The notes beneath the pieces are model-generated. The model saw nothing but the letters and a program-made list of their open reading frames with translations, made no database searches and had not been told where the DNA came from. 33,255 nucleotides of DNA from Pseudomonadota bacterium (GTDB lineage Bacteria; Pseudomonadota; Gammaproteobacteria; Steroidobacterales; Steroidobacteraceae): contig JAJZFQ010000031.1 of the NCBI GenBank assembly GCA_021805275.1, positions 1 through 33,255 of the forward strand. Direction: 5' to 3'. Of this stretch, positions 17,759 through 26,268 are shown piece after piece. Every line of letters begins with the position of its first letter. Position 1 is the stretch's first letter. A program made the position numbers and the translations under genes.

Positions 17759-18807
17759 CAGCCACCAATGTAGAACATTTCGACCTTGTGCGCCCCGTCG
17801 TCCGCGAGCGGACCCTGGCGCTGCTCGCTGTAATTGTCGTTGCGCTCGCGCCAGACACCGCGCAGCGCATCGAGCAGTTCGTCGTCGGAAGCGCCGCTGC
17901 GCAGCCGATCGCGCAGCGGCGTGCCGTGCGTTGCGAACAGGCAGGTGTACAGCACTCCGTCGGAGGACAGCCGCGCGCGCGTACAGTCCCCGCAGAACGG
18001 CTGGGTGACCGAGGAGATGAACCCGATCTCCCCGGCGCCGTCGGTGAAGACGTAACGCTCGGCGACCTCGCCGCGGTAGGCGGGCTGGAGCGGTTCGAGC
18101 GGCCAGCGTGCGCCGATGCGCGCGAGCAGCTCGCGCGAGGGCACGACGGCCTCGCGCTGCCAGTGGTTGCGGTTGCCGACGTCCATGTATTCAATGAAGC
18201 GCACGATCACCCCCGTGCCGCGGAAGCGCTCGAGGAGCTCGAGCACGGTGTGATCGTTCACGCCGCGCTGGATCACCGCATTGATTTTAAGGGGGCCGAG
18301 GCCGGCCCGGCGCGCCTGCTCGATGCCGTTCAGCGTCTCCTCCAGTGCGCCGAAGCCGCCGCTCATGCGCAGGAAGACCTCGGGGTCGAGACTGTCGAGG
18401 CTCACCGTGACGCGCTTCAGTCCGGCGGCGCGCAGCTCGCACGCGTACTTTGCGAGCAGAGTGCCGTTGGTGGTCAGCGCGACATCCTCGATACCCGGGA
18501 TCCCGGTGAGATCGCCGATCAGGTCGGTGAGGTTTGGTCGCAGCAGCGGCTCCCCGCCGGTCAGGCGCAGCTTGCGCACCCCGAGGCGCACCAGCACTCG
18601 GGCCAGGCGCACGATTTCGTCGAACGACAGCCGCTCGCGCGAGGCCAGAAACCGGTAGGTGTCGTGGAACGTCTCCCGCGGCATGCAGTACGGGCAGCGG
18701 AAATTGCAGCGGTCCATCACCGAGATGCGCAGATCGTGCAGCATCCTGCCGCGCCGGTCGCGCAGTCCGGTCGGTGAGCGCGCGCTCAGAGAATCACGGA
18801 CAGTCAT
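17758..18807 (-). CDS. moaA: GTP 3',8-cyclase MoaA (radical SAM)
   Basis: A 349-aa radical SAM enzyme that cyclises GTP in the first step of molybdenum-cofactor synthesis. The N-terminal cluster is bound by Cys34, Cys38 and Cys41 (CNFRCPYC) and the C-terminal GTP-binding cluster by Cys272, Cys275 and Cys289 (FCGDC and YTC). LTGGEPLLR near 83-91 is the SAM-contact motif. The protein ends in IGG, the Gly-Gly tail that MoaA needs for activity. It is full length. The gene lies 47 bp after moeA and shares one base with moaC. Confidence 0.96.
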   Translation of the reverse strand: MTVRDSLSARSPTGLRDRRGRMLHDLRISVMDRCNFRCPYCMPRETFHDTYRFLASRERLSFDEIVRLARVLVRLGVRKLRLTGGEPLLRPNLTDLIGDLTGIPGIEDVALTTNGTLLAKYACELRAAGLKRVTVSLDSLDPEVFLRMSGGFGALEETLNGIEQARRAGLGPLKINAVIQRGVNDHTVLELLERFRGTGVIVRFIEYMDVGNRNHWQREAVVPSRELLARIGARWPLEPLQPAYRGEVAERYVFTDGAGEIGFISSVTQPFCGDCTRARLSSDGVLYTCLFATHGTPLRDRLRSGASDDELLDALRGVWRERNDNYSEQRQGPLADDGAHKVEMFYIGG

Positions 18808-18854
18808 CGCACTCGTTTACCACTGGCGGCGGCCGAGCGCCATCCTCCAGAGGG

Positions 18855-20054
18855 CTACCAGCGGTAGAGCGGCGCGACGAACCCGGCCGGATAGGTGTTC
18901 GGGCCGGGCGGCAGTTCCACGAACCCGTCGGTGGCGGCGAGCGAGGTGAAATCCCCCGAGCCGTGGGTTCGCTTCGGCAGTGCCCGGCAGCAGCCGAGCG
19001 CGTCGGTGACGCGCTGGACGGGCAGAAAAAACGTGAGCGGTGCCGTGACGGTGAACGGCTCGGCGAGCGCGATCTGCTCCTGCGGCCCCGCGCGCAGCCC
19101 TTGAGCCGCCGCCAGTGCGGGGAGCACATAGCGCGAGACGCACACCGCGGTCGACACCGGATTACCCGGGAGCGCGAGCACGGCGGCACCCGAGGGCGCT
19201 ATGCCGAACCAGAGCGGCTTTCCGGGCCGCTGCGCGACCTTGTGGAAGACGCAGTGCACGCCGAGGGACTCCAGCGCCTGCGGCACCAGGTCGAGTTTTC
19301 CCATCGACACCCCGCCGCTGAGCACCAGCACGTCGTGCGTCTCGAGGTGAAATTTCAGCCGAGCCTCGAGCTCAGCCGCATCATCGTGCAGATGTTCCGT
19401 CGCGATCCGGGGGTAGCCGTGTAGTTCGAGCGCCGCGGCAATGGCGTACGCGTTCGAGCGGCGCACCTGATGGTCGAGAATCGGTTCACCCGGCTCGATG
19501 AGTTCGTTGCCCGTGGAGAGCACCGCGACCATCGGTTGGCTGGCCACCCGGACTCGGGCCTTGCCGGCGGCGGCGGCGACCGCGATCTGCGGGGGGCCGA
19601 GGCGCATCCCGGCACACAGCAGCCGCTCGCCCTGGCGGGCATCCGTGCCGCGAGGGTGCAGGTGCTGACCCACGGCCACCGTGAGGCCCTCCGCCAGGGT
19701 CGCGTGGCCGTCGGCCACCCCGATCTGCTCGACAGGCACGACGCAATCGCAGCCCACCGGCAAGGGCGTGCCGGTCATGACTTCGATGCAGTGGTGCCCC
19801 GAGGCGAGCGTCAGGGCAGGCTCGCCCGCGGCCTGGGTCGCCTGGATCTCGAAGCGGCGCTGCCCGGCCTCGACCGCTGCACTCTGCAGCGCGATGCCGT
19901 CCATGGCGACTCGGTCGAAGGGCGGCTGATCGCGCTCGGCGCGAACGTCCTCCCGCAGCACCGCTCCGGCGCACTGCAGCAGGGGTAGGGAAACCGTCGG
20001 CAGGCACGTCAGGTGCCGGCCGATCAGTTCATCCGCTTGCCCCGGGCTGAGCAT
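18855..20054 (-). CDS. moeA: Molybdopterin molybdenumtransferase MoeA
   Basis: A 399-aa enzyme that inserts molybdate into adenylylated molybdopterin. Visible marks are FDRVAMDGIAL near 46-56, VMTGTPLPVGCD near 92-103, VAVLSTGNEL near 180, LVLSGGVSMGKLD near 245-257 and LALPGNPVST near 293. The C-terminal domain IV follows. Its partner that adenylylates molybdopterin (MogA/MoaB) is not in the window. It is the first recognised cofactor gene of the operon, 22 bp after the small secreted protein. Confidence 0.95.
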   Translation of the reverse strand: MLSPGQADELIGRHLTCLPTVSLPLLQCAGAVLREDVRAERDQPPFDRVAMDGIALQSAAVEAGQRRFEIQATQAAGEPALTLASGHHCIEVMTGTPLPVGCDCVVPVEQIGVADGHATLAEGLTVAVGQHLHPRGTDARQGERLLCAGMRLGPPQIAVAAAAGKARVRVASQPMVAVLSTGNELIEPGEPILDHQVRRSNAYAIAAALELHGYPRIATEHLHDDAAELEARLKFHLETHDVLVLSGGVSMGKLDLVPQALESLGVHCVFHKVAQRPGKPLWFGIAPSGAAVLALPGNPVSTAVCVSRYVLPALAAAQGLRAGPQEQIALAEPFTVTAPLTFFLPVQRVTDALGCCRALPKRTHGSGDFTSLAATDGFVELPPGPNTYPAGFVAPLYRW

Positions 20055-20076
20055 GGTCCGTCGCGCCCCCAGTGGA

Positions 20077-20451
20077 CTAGTTGCTCTTCTTGGCGTGTTT
20101 CTTCTGGTAGATCCGCACCTGCGCGTTGAAGCGTTTGGCGACCTTCTGCAGCTGATCCACGGCCGCGTTGTTGCGCTGGATCTCCATGATCTCGAGCGAC
20201 TTGATCTGCTTCTTGGTCAGCTTCAGCGACTGTTTCGCGATGGTTGCGTCGCTCTGCTTCTTGATGCAGGCGAGATAGGTGTTCATCGTCCCGTTGTACG
20301 CCTGCACCGATTTTTGCGCGGCGAGCATCTGAGCGAGCGTCGCGACGGTGCCGTCGGGCAGGTTCGCAGGCGCCTTCGGGTACGTGCAATCGGCATACGC
20401 CGGAGCCAGGGTGAGCGCTGCGAGCGCCGCCGCAGCGAGCAATGATTTCAT
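20077..20451 (-). CDS. Small secreted protein upstream of moeA, function unknown
   Basis: A 124-aa protein with a clear signal peptide (residues 1-20, ending PAYA) and a mature region of about 104 residues that is Lys-rich and largely helical, possibly coiled-coil. Two cysteines (about 22 and 62) could form a disulfide in the periplasm. I do not recognise the family. GAGGG lies six bases before the ATG at 20451. Its stop is 22 bp before the moeA ATG, so it is probably the first gene of the same transcript, though nothing in its sequence suggests a cofactor role. Confidence 0.7.
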   Translation of the reverse strand: MKSLLAAAALAALTLAPAYADCTYPKAPANLPDGTVATLAQMLAAQKSVQAYNGTMNTYLACIKKQSDATIAKQSLKLTKKQIKSLEIMEIQRNNAAVDQLQKVAKRFNAQVRIYQKKHAKKSN

Positions 20452-20479
20452 TAGAGACCCTCAGAGTGACGGAGCCCCT

Positions 20480-20487
20480 ATCTTATC
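20480..20487 (-). promoter_or_regulatory. Candidate -10 region of the moa operon
   Basis: Read on the minus strand this is GATAAGAT (core TAAGAT), about 30 bases before the ATG of the secreted protein that heads the operon. A convincing -35 box is not visible, so the call is tentative. Confidence 0.3.
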
Positions 20488-21022
20488 AATCCGGGGCGAC
20501 GGCGGGGTTACTCCCGGCAGGCTCCGGACTGCGGCGTGCGCCATGGGCCGTGGCGGATGAGCCGAGCCCCTCGGGTCCTGGATCCGGGCAGGGCGGTCCG
20601 TGCGGCGAGGGGCCGCCCCCGGGACTGCCGCTCGCGGCCGCGCCCGTCGCGGTGGCACCGGATCGTGCGCCGGGCAAAGGCCGGGGCCGCGTACGCGTTC
20701 GAGGCATTGGAAGACCGGGCAGACACCGCGTCGCCCAAGGGCGCCGCGCGGGGCACCCCTCGCGATGCCGGCCGTCGCGGCGGGGATCACCGGCGCGCCG
20801 TGACGAATCTCAACGCAACACCGAGTATTCCGCCGGGGATGTGTCCGAATGTTGCGTGGTGTCCCCGCAGCGCCAGCGCTCAGGCGAACCGCGCTGACGC
20901 TCAGGTGCCTCGCTGCACTGGGCCCGCCTCGACAATCGCGTACGCGTGCCGGCGTCTCCGGGCGACACGCCGCGTGCGCCGGGCAGTCGCTCCTGCCGTA
21001 TCGGGGCGGCCCGGCCCCCTGA

Positions 21023-21028
21023 TAGAAT
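21023..21028 (+). promoter_or_regulatory. Probable -10 box of tRNA-Arg
   Basis: TAGAAT followed by a GC-rich segment, 14 bases before the mature tRNA 5' end. This is the usual layout of a stringently controlled stable-RNA promoter. The -35 region is not clear. Confidence 0.5.
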
Positions 21029-21042
21029 GCCGCCTCCCGTGG

Positions 21043-21119
21043 GCGCCCGTAGCTCAGTTGGATAGAGTACCTGGCTTCGAACCAGGTGGTCGGGGGTTCG
21101 AATCCCTCCGGGCGCGCCA
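21043..21119 (+). tRNA. tRNA-Arg, anticodon TCG
   Basis: A complete 77-nt tRNA. The acceptor stem GCGCCCG pairs with CGGGCGC, followed by discriminator G and an encoded CCA. The D-arm is AGCTCAGTTGGATAGAGT. The anticodon stem CCTGG/CCAGG carries the loop CTTCGAA, giving anticodon TCG (reads CGA arginine codons). The T-arm is CGGGGGTTCGAATCCCTCCG. tRNA genes like this are common integration sites, and the B12 locus begins downstream. Confidence 0.97.
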
Positions 21120-22020
21120 ATCATGCCATAAAATTCAATGCCTTAATCGCCATGCGGCGACGCAACGGCGCGCCAGTCGCCTTCGCGACTGTGACGCCGG
21201 CGTGGGCAAGACGCCGACCCTTCCTGCAGCGAACGACGTCTCGAACCGGACGACATTACAACGCGGCCACTGCGGCCAAGTGCCCGTGGTCCGGGCGCAA
21301 AGCGGTGTCGCCGGCCATCCGTCTCACACGGCGGCGTTTCTCGCGCAGCGCTTGGGCGAACGAGGGCTCAGGACGGTCGCCTCTGCAGGGCTGGAGCGCC
21401 AACACAAACCGGCGGACAGCATGCGTCCACTACGGGATCCTCAAGCCCGTGTGCATTTCACTGCGAGGGAAATTCAGTTGAAGTCGGACGAATGATTGAT
21501 TTCAAACGACAGCGCTGCGCCGTGAATCGTGGCCTGCCCTTTCCGGGGGGCGCGTGTGCGCCGGTGAGCGACGCGAGTGACGCCGGATCAATGGCGCGGA
21601 GGGTGCGCCGTGAGCGACCGGATCACATCCGGTTTCTTCGCCGATGAGCGGCAACGGGTATCCAGGGGAAGGACTGCCTGGGGCGCAAGCTGACCGAGCG
21701 GATGTCGTCTAGAGCTCCACGGTCTATCGTATCGATGACGGATTGAACTTGCAGCGGCGCGGCGTGGCGCTTTTGAGCGCACCCTTCGGGCCACAATTAT
21801 GCTGCGCTGACTCAACGTCTACCGTCGCCGATCTGTTGCCCAGACTCCGCGAGCATTGGTGCGCGGTTGCGCGCGGAGGGCGGAACCTTCCGAGTTTGCG
21901 GAAACCCACAACGGTCAGATCCCACTCCACGGTATTGGCGTTGGCGGCGCAACTTCGCCGTCAGCGCCTTGGGAGCGGCCGTTCTTGACGGCGGACCGAC
22001 TTCGGGAGAGACTCTCGCCC
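21120..22020. other. Long stretch without a convincing gene between tRNA-Arg and the btuB riboswitch
   Basis: About 900 bp. Several open frames of 60-130 codons exist, but none has a ribosome binding site plus recognisable protein. It holds a 7-bp hairpin followed by TTCTT at 21617-21638 and a shorter GGCGC-GTGT-GCGCC hairpin near 21550. It may be decayed DNA left by an insertion next to the tRNA, but no integrase or repeat of the tRNA 3' end was seen. Confidence 0.45.
21617..21638 (+). terminator. Candidate hairpin terminator
   Basis: ACCGGAT and ATCCGGT form a perfect 7-bp stem with a 3-base loop, followed by TTCTT. The T-run is short. There is no obvious gene just upstream, so this may be a relic. 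Confidence 0.3.
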
Positions 22021-22200
22021 GCGTGCTGGTTCCCCGGTCGACACCGGGGAGGCAAGAGGGAATGCGGTGAGACATGAGTCGATGCCGCAGCTACCCCCGT
22101 AACTGTAAGCGGCGAGTCCGCGCCCACGACGGCCACTGGGAAACTGGGAAGGCCGGGCGCACGATCACGACCCGCGAGCCAGGAGACCTGCCAGTACGGT
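22021..22200 (+). promoter_or_regulatory. Cobalamin riboswitch upstream of btuB
   Basis: The conserved parts of an adenosylcobalamin-type riboswitch occur in order. A first hairpin CCCCGG/CCGGGG (near 22032-22050) is followed by GGGAATGCGGTGAGACATGAGTC and GATGCCGCAGCTACCCCCG, then AACTGTAAGCGGCGAG. Next come GCCACTGGGAAACTGGGAAGG and finally the B12 box GCCAGGAGACCTGCC at 22178-22192. Binding of B12 would lower BtuB expression. The about 210 bases between the box and the btuB start hold the expression platform, including a CCCA-ACCGG-TGGG hairpin just after the box and ACGGAG/CTCCGT at 22316-22333. Confidence 0.93.
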
Positions 22201-22412
22201 CACCCAACCGGTGGGCGGGGAGCACCACACGGAGCGGTCTATCGCAGCGGTGACATTGAGACCGATGCGGAGGCCGGGGGAGAACATTCCACCACCACCG
22301 AATGCAGCCGTGTGCACGGAGTGAAAGCTCCGTATTCACGGTTTGTATGCGCGTGCTTCGCATCGGCTGTCGTTACTACGCCCCGGAAGGGGCACATGAA
22401 CGGAGCACTGCG

Positions 22413-24431
22413 ATGCAAATGATCCTCACTCTGGCCGATTTTTATCGGCGCGTACCCAACGAGCGGACCGTACAGATGACGAGCTCGAGCGAAGTGCGTG
22501 CCTGCCCTCATCCGGCGACGCACACCCGTCGGGTCCCCGGGTCCCGGTCGGCTGGGGTCCTGGCAGCCCTGGGGTGGATGGCGCTCTCGTGCGGCCTGAC
22601 GATCGGGACACCCGCATTGGCTGCGATGGCGCCCACCAATGTACCGACCGTGGTCATCTCGGCGGCGACCTTTCCCCAACCCCTGGCTAAGACGTTGCCC
22701 AACGTGAGCGTCATCACCCGTGTTCAGATTGAGCAGAGCGGGGTGAAAAATCTCACGACGTTGCTCGAACGAGTGGCCGGCGTGCAAATCACCTCGAATG
22801 GCGGCCCCGGGCACACCTCGACACTCTACCTCGAGGGGTTCGGTGGAACGGATGCGGGGGTTTTGATCTTACTCGATGGTGTGCCTCTGACCGCCGAAGA
22901 CGCATCCGGTGGTGGCGACTATCTTGAGAACCTCACCACCGATCAGATCGAGCGCATCGAGGTGATTCACGGCAACGTATCCGCGATCTATGGCTCGAGC
23001 GCCATTGGCGGCGTCATCCTGATTACCACGCGCGAGGGACGCTCCAAACCTCAAGTGCACCTGTCCATGGCGGCAGGGAGCCGCAACACGGTGACGGCGT
23101 CGGTGAACGCCAGTGGCCGGATTCACAACACTCGTCTGCAAATCGGGGTGAGTCGGTTCACCACAGCGGGCATTCCGTCCATCAACCCTGCGCAAAGCAC
23201 ACTGGTGACCACGAACCAGTCCGACGGATATCACAATCTCACCGCCAACGGCTCGATCGTGCAGGAGCTCGGCAGTCACGAGCAACTCGGTGCGCGTGTG
23301 TTTTCCAGCGACGGGCGCTACAGCTACGACAACGATTCGGCCGGAGGACGCACGAAGGAGACGCTCTTTCAGGTGTTCAGCGACAATCGAATCGCTTCCA
23401 TCTGGACGTCGCACTTCAGCGTGTCTCGAGAGCGCACCGAGAACATCAATCTCGGCAGCTACCCGGCGATGTATCGATCGACACACCTTGATGTGCTCTG
23501 GCGCAATGTCGTGCGTCTTTCCAAGGACTGGATAGTCACAGGCGGTGCGACCCATCAGCACCAGTCAGTCACCAGCACCGGCCAGGGCGACATTCCGAGC
23601 ACCTCGCGCAACGTCACTGCCGTCTTCGCGGGATTGAATGGTTCGTTTTCCGGAAATGAAATTCAACTGAATGTGCGGCATGACCAGTTCGGCGGCTATG
23701 CCAGCAACAAAAACACGTTCTACGCCGGCTACGGACGCCAACTGGGTCATGGATTCGAGGCGATCGCCAGCTACTCGAGTGCATTCAATGTGCCGCCGCT
23801 CGGTTATCTGTATTACAGCAACCCGTATTGGGCCGCGAATCCCCTCCTGAAGCCGGAATCGGCGCACACCGTTCAGGCGGCGCTGCAGTGGTCCGGAGCC
23901 CCGGTCAATGTGCGCATGACGTTGTTCCAAACCACCGGCAACGAAATGTGGGGCTTCGGCTCGACGCCGAACGGAATGACGCAGTTCCAAAACATCGCGC
24001 GTACGCGCACGCGTGGGGCAGAGCTCTCCGCAAGGGGCAGCTGGCGGCGATGGAGTTATGATGCCAATGTGACCTTGCAGCAGCCGATCGCGCAGAGCGA
24101 GGTCGGTAATCCGACGCTGCAACGTCTCGCCAGGAGCATGGCTAACCTCACGCTGGGCTACCAGTTCGGCCGAGTAACGACCGGGTTGGTCCTGCATTAC
24201 ATGGGGCCGCGCCCGGATGTGGCGTACACGCCGTCGTTTACGGCATTTCCCGTGACCCTGGGGAGCTACACCACGGTCGGCCTGACCGCCGAGGGCCCCC
24301 TTGGCCGGGATTTTCGGTGGAGTGCGCGTATAGAGAACCTGCTTGATAAGCGGTATCAGACGGCCTATAGCTACAACACCATGCCGTTCGGGGTGTTCGT
24401 CGGATTGACGTGGAGTCCGTTTGGATTCTGA
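22413..24431 (+). CDS. btuB: TonB-dependent outer-membrane receptor, vitamin B12 type (BtuB)
   Basis: A 672-aa outer-membrane receptor. After a long N-terminal region, a signal peptide (hydrophobic stretch ending TPALAA) is followed by a TonB-box-like PTVVISA. The plug domain then shows NVSVITRVQIEQSG, LLERVAGVQIT, LYLEGFGG, ILLDGVPL, IERIEVIHGNVSAIYGSSAIGGVILITT. The barrel ends with a C-terminal Phe, as porins do. The cobalamin riboswitch in front supports B12 or other corrinoids as the substrate. The ATG at 22413 has GGAG seven bases upstream; the ATG at 22476 (651 aa) would give a more usual signal peptide length. Codon third positions look less GC-rich than in the housekeeping genes, hinting at different ancestry. 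It converges on the B12 operon. Confidence 0.9.
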   Translation: MQMILTLADFYRRVPNERTVQMTSSSEVRACPHPATHTRRVPGSRSAGVLAALGWMALSCGLTIGTPALAAMAPTNVPTVVISAATFPQPLAKTLPNVSVITRVQIEQSGVKNLTTLLERVAGVQITSNGGPGHTSTLYLEGFGGTDAGVLILLDGVPLTAEDASGGGDYLENLTTDQIERIEVIHGNVSAIYGSSAIGGVILITTREGRSKPQVHLSMAAGSRNTVTASVNASGRIHNTRLQIGVSRFTTAGIPSINPAQSTLVTTNQSDGYHNLTANGSIVQELGSHEQLGARVFSSDGRYSYDNDSAGGRTKETLFQVFSDNRIASIWTSHFSVSRERTENINLGSYPAMYRSTHLDVLWRNVVRLSKDWIVTGGATHQHQSVTSTGQGDIPSTSRNVTAVFAGLNGSFSGNEIQLNVRHDQFGGYASNKNTFYAGYGRQLGHGFEAIASYSSAFNVPPLGYLYYSNPYWAANPLLKPESAHTVQAALQWSGAPVNVRMTLFQTTGNEMWGFGSTPNGMTQFQNIARTRTRGAELSARGSWRRWSYDANVTLQQPIAQSEVGNPTLQRLARSMANLTLGYQFGRVTTGLVLHYMGPRPDVAYTPSFTAFPVTLGSYTTVGLTAEGPLGRDFRWSARIENLLDKRYQTAYSYNTMPFGVFVGLTWSPFGF

Positions 24432-24730
24432 TGCGGCGGTCCAGAGTCCTCTGGGGTTCTGGCGACGCATACTTGTTCCGAAGTGGTGAGTCGAAGGGCC
24501 GTGTAGATGGATACGCGGCCCTTCCTTCCGCGCAGATCGAATTCAGTCGATGCGCATGAAAATCCATGGGAGATCCGGCGGAGTGTGGGCTGGACGACTC
24601 TCGAGTGAGGCCTTGACGCGTATCTTACCGGCACGCCGATCCCCCCAAAGGGCTCAGTCGGAGTGCTCGAGATTCGCGTTGAGCCGACGGTGTGCGGGTC
24701 CGAGGCCGGCATGCGCGCATCGACGGAGTT
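24432..24730. other. Convergent intergenic region between btuB and pduX
   Basis: About 300 bp between the stops of btuB and pduX. Apart from the hairpin at 24494-24523 nothing gene-like was seen. Confidence 0.5.
24494..24523. terminator. Strong hairpin downstream of btuB
   Basis: AAGGGCCGTGTA and TACGCGGCCCTT pair over 12 bp with one G-T wobble and a 6-base loop, followed by CCTTCC. It sits between the convergent ends of btuB and pduX and could end transcription from either side; the T-tract is poor. Confidence 0.55.
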
Positions 24731-25684
24731 TCACGCAGCACCGCGAGAGGTATCGCAGCCGGTGCGAAAAATCCCGAGCGGGGCCATCTGGCGCGCGCGC
24801 AGCTGGGTCAGCAGAGGTTTCAGCGTGTGCCGGACGATCTGCGGATCGAACAGCAGCCCGGCCACGGTTCCCGAGTGCGAGATCTGCAGGCCCAGCGCTC
24901 CACTGGTGGCGGCCAGCATGCGCAGATCCTCAAATCCACGCAGGGGTACGATCCGCTGGTTGAGTTCGGCACTGCGAGTCGCGGCGGCGGCGACGGCAGC
25001 CGCATCGCGTGCCTGGAACGCGGCACGTGCTTGTTGCACGAGCCCAGTGTACTCATCCCGCATGGCGGCGCCGTTCGGTACAGGCAGGCCCAACGTATCG
25101 TGACCACCCGAGCGCGGCTCGGTGTCGATGCTCAGGAGCAGGAAATCAGGGAACCATCGTCCCCAGTCCTCAAGGATGTGGCCTTCGCGCTGTGCGAACA
25201 GCACCGCACCGGCGAACATGAGCGGGTCCGCGGCGGCCTCGGCCCTCACTGCGAGCCGGGCGAGCAAGGTCGCATCCGCTGGCGCGCCGCATGCGTCGAA
25301 CACGGCCCGGAGTGTCGCAAGGACGTCGCTGGTGGAGGAGCCCATTCCGAGTCCGATGGGTATGGAGCTGTTTAGGTGCAGCAGGCCGCCGGAGGCGCTG
25401 GCGTCGAGCGCATCGAGTGCCAATCGGGCGGCGCGCGCGGCTTTTACCCGGTTGGTGGGGTGAACCACGATGCGTCGTCCGGGCGTCAGCCGGAAATGGG
25501 CCTCCGTGCCGGTGCCAGGTACTGGCAGAGTGACGAGACAGGGGATGGGATCGGCGCGAGCCTCCGAGGGTTGCCACCAGAGACCCTGGAGAATCTCACC
25601 GTGATGCCGTCCGGCACGGCCGACGGCGATCCCCGTTGCCGAGATCTTGGGACGCTCGGGCGCGTTCGTTACCCCGGGTGCCAT
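24731..25684 (-). CDS. pduX: L-threonine kinase, PduX-like (GHMP kinase)
   Basis: A 317-aa GHMP-superfamily kinase. It has GRAGRHHGEILQG near 22-34, the ATP loop PIGLGMGSSTSD, and SHSGTVAGLLFD near the C-terminus. In Salmonella PduX makes L-threonine O-3-phosphate, the substrate of CobD, for the aminopropanol arm of B12. Finding it at the end of an operon with cobD and cbiB fits this role; the assignment rests on GHMP motifs plus context. The open frame begins at 25768, but that would overlap cobC by 100 bp, so the ATG at 25684 (16-bp overlap, length near the Salmonella 300 aa) is preferred. There is no pdu microcompartment gene in the window. Confidence 0.82.
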   Translation of the reverse strand: MAPGVTNAPERPKISATGIAVGRAGRHHGEILQGLWWQPSEARADPIPCLVTLPVPGTGTEAHFRLTPGRRIVVHPTNRVKAARAARLALDALDASASGGLLHLNSSIPIGLGMGSSTSDVLATLRAVFDACGAPADATLLARLAVRAEAAADPLMFAGAVLFAQREGHILEDWGRWFPDFLLLSIDTEPRSGGHDTLGLPVPNGAAMRDEYTGLVQQARAAFQARDAAAVAAAATRSAELNQRIVPLRGFEDLRMLAATSGALGLQISHSGTVAGLLFDPQIVRHTLKPLLTQLRARQMAPLGIFRTGCDTSRGAA

Positions 25685-26268
25685 GTCTCGCGGACCGCCC
25701 AGGGACGATCCCCGCCTGCCGCGGGCGTGCACAACAGGACGGTTGCGTAGTGGGATGACAGTTGCCATGCCGTCGTGACCTCAACCCCGCAATAGTGCTG
25801 CAACAGGAATAGTAATACGCCCCGATGCGTCACGATGGCGAGGGTCGTGTCCGCGGTATCCTGCAACCATTCATCGGCCGCCCTGCTGATGCGGGCGGTG
25901 AACTGCGCATACGCCTCCGCGTGAGGTGGTGTAAACGTTGCAAACCCCTGCAGCCAACGCTGCGCCTGCTCGGGGAAACGGATCTCGACTTCGTCCCACC
26001 GCAGTCCCTCCCAATCGCCAAAATGCATCTCGCGCAATGCCGGGGTGAAGGTGGCCCTAATGCCCTGCTGCTCGGCGAGCGCCTCGGCGCATCGGCGGGT
26101 ACGCAACAGATCGCTGCTGAGGAGTCGATCGAGCGAGGATCGGGCGAGTTTCTGCTGCAATGCCTGCAGCTGTGCGTGCCCCGTTGCATTCAAGTCGGGG
26201 TCACTGTGCCCGCAGAATGTCCCAGCAAGATCGGTGGCCGGGTGGCGGATGAGAACCAGTTGCCTCAT
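25669..26268 (-). CDS. cobC: Alpha-ribazole / adenosylcobalamin-5'-phosphate phosphatase CobC
   Basis: A 199-aa histidine phosphatase. It shows VLIRHPATDLAG (catalytic His near residue 8), SSDLLRTRRCAEAL, REMHFGDWEG and IVTHRGVLLFLL with the second His. In B12 synthesis it removes the last phosphate (from adenosylcobalamin-5'-phosphate or alpha-ribazole phosphate). The ATG at 26268 overlaps the cobS stop by 4 bp (ATGA); another in-frame ATG lies two codons upstream. The generic phosphatase fold alone would not prove the role, but the operon does. Confidence 0.9.
   Translation of the reverse strand: MRQLVLIRHPATDLAGTFCGHSDPDLNATGHAQLQALQQKLARSSLDRLLSSDLLRTRRCAEALAEQQGIRATFTPALREMHFGDWEGLRWDEVEIRFPEQAQRWLQGFATFTPPHAEAYAQFTARISRAADEWLQDTADTTLAIVTHRGVLLFLLQHYCGVEVTTAWQLSSHYATVLLCTPAAGGDRPWAVRETWHPG

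Larger units (their letters stand above)
20452..21042. other. Gene-free stretch upstream of the moa operon and tRNA-Arg
   Basis: About 590 bp with no open frame that has a ribosome binding site and a protein-like composition. On the minus strand GATAAGAT (20480-20487) could be the -10 region for the secreted protein and moa operon. The minus-strand frame that runs through the tRNA is a known type of false gene. No repeats or RNA motifs stood out. Confidence 0.5.

Noticed and set aside
20810..21124. Minus-strand open frame of 104 codons starting MIGAPGGIRTPDHL
   Set aside because: It runs antisense through tRNA-Arg; this peptide is a well-known false gene made by translating the complement of tRNAs.
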